Shown here: piece after piece, positions 1 through 5,140 of the stretch
How the letters are laid out: each line of letters starts with the position of its first letter
How positions within the stretch are numbered: the first letter of the stretch is position 1
Position numbers and translations under genes: made by a program
From: Acidobacteriota bacterium
GTDB taxonomy: Bacteria; Acidobacteriota; Vicinamibacteria; Vicinamibacterales; Vicinamibacteraceae
Length of the DNA stretch: 5,471 nucleotides
Direction of reading: 5' to 3'
Assembly (NCBI GenBank): GCA_013695405.1
Contig: JACDAO010000641.1
Location: 1-5,471 of the forward strand
Notes under the pieces: model-generated
Seen by the model: the letters and a program-made list of their open reading frames with translations, nothing else
What the model was told of the DNA's origin: nothing
Databases searched by the model: none

Positions 1-1372
1 ACGGCGTGTCGGCCGCCTTGCGCATCGCCTCGGGCACACCTTCCCACCCCTGCCCGGTCAAGACCGCGTTGTTGATCTGCTGTTGCAGCTGCACGCGGCG
101 TTGCTTCTCGTCGGCCGGCAAGGTCAGTGCGTCGAGCGCGCGCTGCTGCTGATCCATGGCCAGCTCGCTGCCCTTGACGCCGGGTGTCGCAACCGTGACC
201 ACCGCCTCGATGTGGTCGCTGCGGCCGGCCGCGATCAAGGCCACCGAGCCGCCCTCGCTGTGCCCGACCACGCTGATCCGCCGGTCGTCGACGTCCTTCT
301 GCTTGCGCAACCAGCGGACCACGCTGAGTACGTCCTCGGCGTAGTCGGACAGCGTGGCCGACTCGGCCCGTCCGCCGCTCTGCCCGACGCCGCGCCTGTC
401 GTAGCGCACGACCAGGTAGCCGGCGTCGGCCAGCGCCGAGGCCAGCTGACCCATCACCGGCACCCCGTACGCCACGCTGTCGCGATCGCTGCTGCCTGAG
501 CCGCCGAGCAGCACGATTGCCGGCAGGGCGACGATGCCCCTGGCATCACGCGTCGGCGCGGTCCGGCCGGCTGGCCGCGAGATTGTGGCGCCGAGATTGA
601 AACCGGGCGCCGGGATCAGCAGCGTCTGATCGTTGTCGCGGAACACCTTGACCTCTCGCGTGAAAACGCTGGTGAGGTCCTCGCGCACCACGTCGAGGCC
701 GGCCGCGGGCACCGAGTAGCGGACCATCCGCCCGTTGGCGGCTTCCGCCCACAGGATGGCGACCAGCGGCTGCCCGGGATTGGCGATGTCGACGACGTGA
801 CGCCGCACCTCGAATTGACCGGCCGCGGTCTGCAGCCGCTCCACGGTCACGGCCGAGAGCGTCGCCTGGACCTCGGCTTGCGGCGCGACGTACAACGACA
901 GGGTGGCGCCTGCCTGCAGCGACAGCAGCCGGTAGGCCAACCCCTGCGCCGCGGCGTACACGTTGTTGGGCAGGAGCACCGTGTCGGGCTCGACGGCGTG
1001 ACTGACCTGCGTCGTGTTCTCGCCCTGGGTCACGACGCTGGCCGCCTGGCCGTCGCGCACCGTCGTCTTGACCACCAACGGCTGCTGCCGCAGCGTCGCC
1101 TCGACCGAGAGACGGTCGGCGGTGCCGTCGGCACGGTACACGACCTCGGCGCGGCGCAGCGAGAAGCCGGCGCCGATGATGCCGCCCGACGCACTGATCG
1201 TGGTCCCTGACGGGTCGCGGCGGACGCTGATCTGCTCGGATCCGGCCTGGCGGGCCTGGATCAGGATCCGGAACGTGCCATTCCAGGTGTCGTCGCCGGC
1301 CGGCTGTGCGTGCGCCACGACCGGCAGGAGCGACAGGAAGAGCCACGTACAATGGCGGGCGACCGCAGACAT
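1..1372 (-). CDS. Secreted alpha/beta hydrolase with N-terminal beta-rich domain (3' end missing)
   Basis: The frame is open without a stop from an ATG at 1372-1370 to the left edge, giving 457 residues and no C-terminus. Residues 1-22 form a signal peptide: a hydrophobic stretch (WLFLSLLPVV) followed by AHA|Q, a good signal peptidase I site, so export is likely. Residues about 25-235 are beta-rich with no motif I can name firmly; the pattern loosely recalls DUF3108-like periplasmic domains. From about 250 the alpha/beta hydrolase fold begins: LLGGSGSSDRD (289-298 region, oxyanion side), RYDRRGVGQS (323-332) and the nucleophile elbow GHSEGG (370-375) with Ser372. The catalytic acid and histidine would lie past the edge. 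It probably hydrolyses an ester or peptide-like substrate; the substrate is unknown. No Shine-Dalgarno precedes the ATG, but a TATCCT hexamer lies 6 nt upstream. The hydrolase call is firm; the specificity is not. Confidence 0.9.
   Translation of the reverse strand, partial: MSAVARHCTWLFLSLLPVVAHAQPAGDDTWNGTFRILIQARQAGSEQISVRRDPSGTTISASGGIIGAGFSLRRAEVVYRADGTADRLSVEATLRQQPLVVKTTVRDGQAASVVTQGENTTQVSHAVEPDTVLLPNNVYAAAQGLAYRLLSLQAGATLSLYVAPQAEVQATLSAVTVERLQTAAGQFEVRRHVVDIANPGQPLVAILWAEAANGRMVRYSVPAAGLDVVREDLTSVFTREVKVFRDNDQTLLIPAPGFNLGATISRPAGRTAPTRDARGIVALPAIVLLGGSGSSDRDSVAYGVPVMGQLASALADAGYLVVRYDRRGVGQSGGRAESATLSDYAEDVLSVVRWLRKQKDVDDRRISVVGHSEGGSVALIAAGRSDHIEAVVTVATPGVKGSELAMDQQQRALDALTLPADEKQRRVQLQQQINNAVLTGQGWEGVPEAMRKAADTP
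1348..1353 (+). promoter_or_regulatory. Candidate -10 element for the ygfZ-mutT-channel operon
   Basis: TACAAT differs from TATAAT at one base. It lies inside the 5' coding end of the divergent hydrolase gene. A start of transcription about 7 bases downstream (near 1360) would give a leader of about 64 nt to the GTG at 1424. No good -35 box is seen. If real, it argues against the in-frame ATG at 1352, which overlaps the hexamer and would not be transcribed. Confidence 0.3.
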
Positions 1373-1378
1373 GCGGTC

Positions 1379-1384
1379 AGGATA
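1379..1384 (-). promoter_or_regulatory. Candidate -10 element for the hydrolase gene
   Basis: Read on the minus strand this is TATCCT, which matches the TANNNT form of a sigma70-type -10 element. Six bases (GACCGC) separate it from the hydrolase ATG, so transcription would begin at or next to the start codon and the mRNA would be leaderless. This agrees with the absence of a Shine-Dalgarno sequence. I see no convincing -35 box at 16-18 bp spacing, so this is a suggestion only. Confidence 0.3.
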
Positions 1385-1409
1385 GCGCGGCCGAGCACCC
1401 GGCCGGCGC

Positions 1410-1413
1410 AGGA
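1410..1413 (+). promoter_or_regulatory. Possible Shine-Dalgarno for ygfZ
   Basis: AGGA lies 10 bases before the GTG at 1424. The spacing is slightly long, but it is the only purine-rich site close to this start. Together with homology it favours the GTG over upstream in-frame starts at 1310 and 1352. Confidence 0.35.
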
Positions 1414-1423
1414 TCGGATCACC

Positions 1424-2407
1424 GTGGCTTTCGATGACGAGTACCGCGCGCTGCACACCGGCGCGGTCTGGATGGACCGCAGCCCGCGCGACGCGCGCCT
1501 CGAGGTGCGCGGGCCGGACCGCATCGAGTGGCTGCACGGCCTGCTGACCCAGGACGTCGCCACGCTGGCGCCAGACCGCGGCTGCTACGCCGCGTACCTG
1601 ACGCCGCAGGGGCGGATGATCGCCGACCTCCAGGTGTTCAATCGCGGCGATCACCTCGTGATCGAAACGCCGCAGATCGCGCGGTCGACCCTGCTCAGCC
1701 GACTCGATCAGTTCGTGATCATGGAAGACGTCAGCCTGGCCGACGTCACCGAGAGCCTCGGCTGCCTGACCGTGTGTGGCCCGTCGGCGGCCGCGTCGGT
1801 CACCGCCTGCACCGGCGTCTCGGGCGCCGATCTCGTGGCACTGCCCGAGTACGGCCAGATCACGCTGGGACTGCCGCGGGCCTTCGTGGCCGCGTCGCAC
1901 GCGTTCGGCGTGCCCGGCTTCGACCTGTTCGCGCCGGCCGGGGATCTCGGCATCTGGCGTGTCCTGCTCGCCGCCCGCGTGCTGGAAGCCAGCGCGGTGC
2001 TGGTCGAGACCGCCAGGATCGAAGCCGGGCGACCGCGCTTCGGCCTCGACATGCGCGAGGACACCATCCCGCTCGAGGCTGGAATCGAGCCGCGGGCGAT
2101 CAGCTTCACCAAGGGCTGCTACGTCGGCCAGGAGGTCGTGATTCGCATCCTGCACCGCGGCCAGGGCCGGGTCGCCAGGCGACTTGTCTGGGTCAGCGCC
2201 ACCGGCGTCGATGCGGGCTCGCCGGTGTGGCAGCCAGGCGCCGAGGTCCACGCCGGCAACAAGGCGGTCGGCTCGATCACCAGTGCCTGCTGGTCGCCGG
2301 CCTGTGCCGGCCTCCTCGGCATCGCGATGCTGCACCGCGATGCCGCCGAGCCCGGCTCGACTGTCCGCGTCGGCAGCCACGACGCCACCGTGCAGCGGCT
2401 GCCCTGA
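1424..2407 (+). CDS. ygfZ: YgfZ/GcvT-family folate-dependent iron-sulfur cluster repair protein
   Basis: The product is 327 residues, close to the 326 of E. coli YgfZ. YgfZ is a cytoplasmic tetrahydrofolate-binding protein that helps make or repair certain Fe-S enzymes such as MiaB. The N-terminus (YRALHTGAVWMDRS, then WLHGLLTQDV at about 36-45) and the stretch RIEAGRPRFGLDMREDTIP (198-216) are typical of the GcvT-like fold. The signature KGCYVGQE is at 230-237, with the conserved Cys at 232, beside Cys228 in E. coli. This motif separates YgfZ from the glycine-cleavage T protein. I chose the GTG at 1424 because it places the first family-conserved residues about seven from the start. An in-frame ATG at 1352 would add 24 residues with no family character and would overlap the hydrolase gene. 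The stop shares one base with the mutT start, so the two are probably co-translated. Confidence 0.92.
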   Translation: MAFDDEYRALHTGAVWMDRSPRDARLEVRGPDRIEWLHGLLTQDVATLAPDRGCYAAYLTPQGRMIADLQVFNRGDHLVIETPQIARSTLLSRLDQFVIMEDVSLADVTESLGCLTVCGPSAAASVTACTGVSGADLVALPEYGQITLGLPRAFVAASHAFGVPGFDLFAPAGDLGIWRVLLAARVLEASAVLVETARIEAGRPRFGLDMREDTIPLEAGIEPRAISFTKGCYVGQEVVIRILHRGQGRVARRLVWVSATGVDAGSPVWQPGAEVHAGNKAVGSITSACWSPACAGLLGIAMLHRDAAEPGSTVRVGSHDATVQRLP

Positions 2408-2817
2408 TGCGGCATCTGGTGGTCGCCGCCGCGGTCATCCGGCACGACGGCGCGTTCCTGCTGACCCGTCGTGCCGCGGCCGCGCACCTCGGCGGCATGT
2501 GGGAGTTCCCCGGTGGCAAGACCGAGCCGGGTGAGTCGATCGACGCCGCGCTGGTGCGTGAGATTCGCGAGGAACTCGGCTGCGATTCGGCCGTCGGACC
2601 CCTGCTGCTTGTCACCACCCATGTTTATCCGGAGGTACGCGTGGAGCTGCACTTCTTCGAGACGACTCTGCACGGCGAGCCCATGCCGCAGCTCGGACAG
2701 CAGATGGCCTGGGTGGACCGGGATCACCTGCGGACGATGCCGTTGCCGGACGCCGATGCCGCGCTCGTCGCGCTGCTGACCCGGGATGTCGCCGCCGGTC
2801 ACGAGCTGGTGCCGTGA
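2407..2817 (+). CDS. mutT: MutT-type Nudix hydrolase (probable 8-oxo-dGTP diphosphatase)
   Basis: The 136-residue product is the usual size for MutT. A complete Nudix box lies at residues 37-59: Gly37, five residues, Glu43, seven residues, then REIREELG (51-58), whose glutamates bind the catalytic Mg2+. The preceding MWEFPGGK (31-38) and the start VVAAAVIRHDGAFLLTRR are typical of MutT and its close relatives. MutT hydrolyses 8-oxo-dGTP to the monophosphate in the cytoplasm, which prevents A:T to C:G changes. The ATG overlaps the ygfZ stop (TGATG) and no Shine-Dalgarno is visible, which suggests translation by reinitiation from ygfZ. The stop overlaps the next gene's GTG. A relative acting on CTP or another nucleotide cannot be excluded from sequence alone, but a mutY gene nearby supports the 8-oxo-dGTP assignment. 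Confidence 0.88.
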   Translation: MRHLVVAAAVIRHDGAFLLTRRAAAAHLGGMWEFPGGKTEPGESIDAALVREIREELGCDSAVGPLLLVTTHVYPEVRVELHFFETTLHGEPMPQLGQQMAWVDRDHLRTMPLPDADAALVALLTRDVAAGHELVP

Positions 2818-3500
2818 GCCTCGGGGTGTCGCGCGACGTCAACCGCATCGAAGCCTTCAGCGACGTCGTTTTCGGCTTCGCCCTGACGCTGCTGGTGGTC
2901 TCGCTCGAAGTGCCGCGCACCTTCGCCGACATGGTGCAGAGCGTGCGGGCGATGCCGGCCTTTGCCGCCTCGTTCGCAATCCTGCTGCTGATCTGGCAGG
3001 AACACCACAATTTCTTCCGGCGCTACGGCGTGCACGACGGCGTGTCGATATGGATCAACGGCCTGCTGCTGTTCGTGGTGCTGTTCTACGTTTACCCGCT
3101 CAAGTTCCTGATGACGATGCTGATCGGGCCGGACGGCATCTTCTTCGGCCGCCGGCCAGCTGGCGTCGAGCTAGCCCAGGTGCCGTGGCTGATGGTGATG
3201 TACGGCGCCGGCTTCGCGCTGTTGTTCCTGCTGCTGGCGGCGCTGCACTGGCGGGCCCTGAGCTGCTTGCGTCGCAGTGACGAATCGGCGGCCCGCTTGC
3301 GAGCACTGCGGGTCAGTCTCGGCGCCTGCCTGGTCTACGTCGCGGTGGCGGCCATCTCGATTCTGCTGGCACTGGCCGGACCGACCCGGTGGGCGGTGCC
3401 AGCGTCAGGGTTTGTTTACGCGTTCATCGGCGTGGCGCACTACCTGTACCACGCGGTGCTGACGCCTAGGCTGTTCCCGGTGGCGCCGACCGCGCCGTGA
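2814..3500 (+). CDS. TMEM175/DUF1211-family membrane protein (putative K+ channel)
   Basis: The product is 228 residues with six predicted membrane helices at about 13-31, 48-64, 79-102, 124-145, 166-189 and 194-216, the topology of one bacterial TMEM175 unit. The family signature RIEAFSD lies at 11-17 at the start of helix 1. Also matching are the Trp-x2-His pattern after helix 2 (WQEHH, 61-65) and Asn82 and Pro95 in helix 3. Characterised members form tetrameric potassium-permeable channels with helix 1 lining the pore; ion selectivity here is inferred. Helix 1 departs from the common FSDGVFAI pattern, reading FSDVVFGFALTLLVV. The GTG start overlaps the mutT stop by four bases (GTGA), and no strong Shine-Dalgarno is seen, so translational coupling is likely. 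The last 35 bp overlap the 3' end of mutY on the other strand. Confidence 0.87.
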   Translation: MSLGVSRDVNRIEAFSDVVFGFALTLLVVSLEVPRTFADMVQSVRAMPAFAASFAILLLIWQEHHNFFRRYGVHDGVSIWINGLLLFVVLFYVYPLKFLMTMLIGPDGIFFGRRPAGVELAQVPWLMVMYGAGFALLFLLLAALHWRALSCLRRSDESAARLRALRVSLGACLVYVAVAAISILLALAGPTRWAVPASGFVYAFIGVAHYLYHAVLTPRLFPVAPTAP

Positions 3501-4173
3501 GCCGGAACGCGCAGTGCCGGGCCATCGGACAGACGAGACAGAGCGGCTTGCGCGCGGTGCAGACGATCGCGCCCAAGTCCATCAGCGCCTGGTTGAAGTC
3601 GAAGACGTGCTTGTGCGGCAGCAGGGTGCGGGAGATGTCCCAGAGGTGACGCCGCATAGCGTGCGACTTCGGTTCGCCGTCGCCGACGAAGACCCGGAAC
3701 AGGACGCGAGCGACGTTGGTGTCGAGGATCGCCGCGCGCTGGCCGAAGGCGAAGCTGCGGATGGCGCCCGCGGTGTAGGCGCCGATGCCCTTGAACGATC
3801 GCAAGGTCGTTTCGTCGGACGGCAGCCGGCCGTCGTAGCGGCTGACCGCCTCGCGAGCGATCGACTGCAGGCGGCGTGGTCGGATGTTGTAGCCGAGCGG
3901 CCGCCAGGTCTGGACCACCTCGTCGTCTGCAGCCTCGGCGAGCGCCTCGAAGCTCGGGTACTTGCGCAGCCACTCCTCGTACTTGGGCAGCACGCGGTCG
4001 ACCTGGGTCTGCTGCAGCATGATTTCCGAGACCAGGATGTGGTACGGATCGCGGGTCCGTCGCCACGGCAGGTCACGGCCCTGGGCGCGGTACCAGGTCA
4101 GCAGCGTGGTGCGAAAACGCCGGCGCGCGAGCGGCGCGGGCAGGGGACCCGGTGGCCCGGACGAGCGTGGCAC
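3466..4173 (-). CDS. mutY: Short MutY-type A/G-specific adenine DNA glycosylase
   Basis: The 235-residue product removes adenine mispaired with 8-oxoguanine, a step of base-excision repair. Visible family features: SEIMLQQTQV with catalytic Glu50 and the intercalating LQQT; the helix-hairpin-helix FKGIGAYTAGAI (127-138) with Tyr133; catalytic Asp151 in ILDTNV; DFNQALMDLGAIVC (192-205); and four cysteines at 205, 212, 215 and 221 spaced C-x6-C-x2-C-x5-C for a 4Fe-4S cluster. The protein ends 14 residues after the last Cys, whereas E. coli MutY (350 residues) continues into a MutT-like C-terminal domain that recognises 8-oxoguanine. All catalytic residues are intact, so this looks like a naturally short form. 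The GTG at 4173 is preferred. The frame stays open far upstream, but there it is only antisense to hpnC; a GTG at 4215 is the other option. No Shine-Dalgarno is seen. Confidence 0.92.
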   Translation of the reverse strand: MPRSSGPPGPLPAPLARRRFRTTLLTWYRAQGRDLPWRRTRDPYHILVSEIMLQQTQVDRVLPKYEEWLRKYPSFEALAEAADDEVVQTWRPLGYNIRPRRLQSIAREAVSRYDGRLPSDETTLRSFKGIGAYTAGAIRSFAFGQRAAILDTNVARVLFRVFVGDGEPKSHAMRRHLWDISRTLLPHKHVFDFNQALMDLGAIVCTARKPLCLVCPMARHCAFRLTARSAPPGTA

Positions 4174-4179
4174 CGGCGG

Positions 4180-4185
4180 AGTATA
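4180..4185 (-). promoter_or_regulatory. Candidate -10 element for mutY
   Basis: On the minus strand this reads TATACT, one base from TATAAT. It ends 6 bases (CCGCCG) before the GTG at 4173, the same spacing as seen for the hydrolase gene. Transcription would start at or beside the GTG, giving a leaderless message, consistent with the missing Shine-Dalgarno. The hexamer overlaps the palindrome GTATAC (4181-4186), so a weak -10 (TATACG, 4182-4187) faces hpnC as well. No clear -35 box is seen on either strand. Confidence 0.35.
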
Positions 4186-4226
4186 CGTCCTGAGCGATCC
4201 GCGGATGTGCGCCACGCGGCGAGTCG

Positions 4227-4232
4227 AAGGAG
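4227..4232 (+). promoter_or_regulatory. Shine-Dalgarno of hpnC
   Basis: AAGGAG is a strong match to the anti-16S consensus, but only three bases separate it from the GTG at 4236, which is shorter than usual. Homology at the N-terminus still supports this GTG as the start. Confidence 0.6.
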
Positions 4233-4235
4233 AGC

Positions 4236-5123
4236 GTGACGCTGCACCAGGCTTACGCGCGTTGCCAGGCGATTGCCGCGGCCCACTACGAGAACTTCCC
4301 GGTCGCGTCACGGCTGGTGCCGGCGCGGATGCGGCCGCACGTCGCGGCGGTGTATGCGTATGCGCGCGCGGCCGATGACTTCGCCGACGAAGGTGATCTG
4401 CCGCCGGCCGACCGCCTCGGGCACCTCGCGATGTGGCGCGAGTATCTCCAGGCCAGCGCGGCACCAGGCTTCACGGCAGCGGCGGTGGCCACGGTGTCTG
4501 CCAGCGACGCGCAGGCCATTTTCGTCGCCGTGCAGGACACGGCGCAGCGCTGTGGCCTCGACCCGGTGCTGCTCGCCGATCTGCTCTCGGCATTCGAGCA
4601 GGATGTGACGCAGACCCGCTACGACAGCTGGAGCGACGTGCTCGATTACTGCCGGCGTTCCGCCAACCCGATCGGCCGGCTGGTGCTGGGCATCGCCGGG
4701 GTGCACGACGCCGAGGCGGCGCGACAGTCGGATGCCACCTGCACCGCTCTGCAGCTGGCCAATTTCTGGCAGGACCTCGGGCAGGACTGGCGGCGCGGCC
4801 GGCTGTACGTGCCCGCGGAGGTGCTCGAGAGGTACGGCGCGCAGACCGGAGCCCTCGATCAGGGCGCGACCGACGTTCCCTGGCGTGCCGCGATCGACGA
4901 CGTCTGCGGACGGACCCTCCAGTTGTTCGCCGACGGGCGCGGCGTGTGCGACGCCGTGCACGGTCGGCTGCGCTACGAACTACGGGCCACCTGGCTCGGC
5001 GGCCGCCGCATCCTGGACCGCACCGCGGCCGTCCGCCAGCAGTCGCTCCACGACCGCCCGGTGCTCGGCGCCGCCGATCTCGCGACGATCGCGGCTGGCG
5101 CGTTGCTCTGGTGGCGAAGGTAG
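4236..5123 (+). CDS. hpnC: Hydroxysqualene synthase HpnC
   Basis: The 295-residue product belongs to the trans-isoprenyl diphosphate synthase (squalene/phytoene synthase) family. The first aspartate-rich motif DDFAD is at 47-51, preceded by HYENFPVASRLVP (17-29), a strong HpnC signature. The second diphosphate-binding region is QLANFWQDLGQDWRRGRLYVP (173-193, key residues Asn177, Asp180, Asp184). RSANPIGRLVL (141-151) lies between them. In the HpnCDE route HpnD condenses two farnesyl diphosphates to presqualene diphosphate, HpnC converts this to hydroxysqualene, and HpnE reduces it to squalene, usually for hopanoid synthesis at the membrane. The adjacent hpnD in the same direction supports the call over phytoene synthase. 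The gene is divergent from mutY across 62 bp and probably starts the operon. Confidence 0.93.
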   Translation: MTLHQAYARCQAIAAAHYENFPVASRLVPARMRPHVAAVYAYARAADDFADEGDLPPADRLGHLAMWREYLQASAAPGFTAAAVATVSASDAQAIFVAVQDTAQRCGLDPVLLADLLSAFEQDVTQTRYDSWSDVLDYCRRSANPIGRLVLGIAGVHDAEAARQSDATCTALQLANFWQDLGQDWRRGRLYVPAEVLERYGAQTGALDQGATDVPWRAAIDDVCGRTLQLFADGRGVCDAVHGRLRYELRATWLGGRRILDRTAAVRQQSLHDRPVLGAADLATIAAGALLWWRR

Positions 5124-5140
5124 AATCGACGCGCTCGCGC

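Noticed and set aside
83..499. A 138-residue plus-strand open frame antisense to the hydrolase
   Set aside because: It has no recognisable motif and lies opposite the most conserved part of the hydrolase.
546..1352. A 268-residue open frame on the minus strand in a different frame from the hydrolase
   Set aside because: It is Arg/Gly/Ala-rich. The frame beginning at 1372 has a signal peptide, an oxyanion region and a GHSEGG elbow over the same DNA.
1310..1423. Longer ygfZ N-terminus from the GTG at 1310 or ATG at 1352
   Set aside because: The added residues are basic and without family character, overlap the divergent hydrolase, and would make the protein longer than typical YgfZ. The ATG at 1352 also coincides with a possible -10 hexamer.
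1528..2406. A mutT frame open far upstream, as if a large domain were fused to the Nudix domain
   Set aside because: Upstream of 2407 the frame is an out-of-frame reading of ygfZ, rich in Arg, Pro and Ala with no domain character. The ATG at 2407 begins exactly where MutT homology begins.
1424..2407. Glycine-cleavage T protein (GcvT) as an alternative to YgfZ
   Set aside because: The KGCYVGQE motif and the length of 327 residues fit YgfZ, and no other glycine-cleavage gene is nearby.
3440..3520. A shared terminator between the channel gene and mutY
   Set aside because: I found no stable stem followed by a T-run on either strand; the coding regions themselves overlap here.
3466..4173. T:G mismatch glycosylase (MIG type) or endonuclease III as alternatives to MutY, suggested by the short length
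   Set aside because: The SEIMLQQTQ stretch with catalytic Glu, Tyr133 and the MDLGAIVC segment are MutY hallmarks; endonuclease III has a Lys at the Tyr position. Altered specificity remains possible and is listed as a finding.
4174..4464. In-frame extension of mutY to a start at 4464, which would give a 332-residue protein nearer the E. coli size
   Set aside because: The extra 97 residues are Arg/Pro/Ala-rich and lie mostly antisense to the well-conserved start of hpnC. The missing part relative to E. coli is C-terminal, so an N-terminal extension does not restore it.
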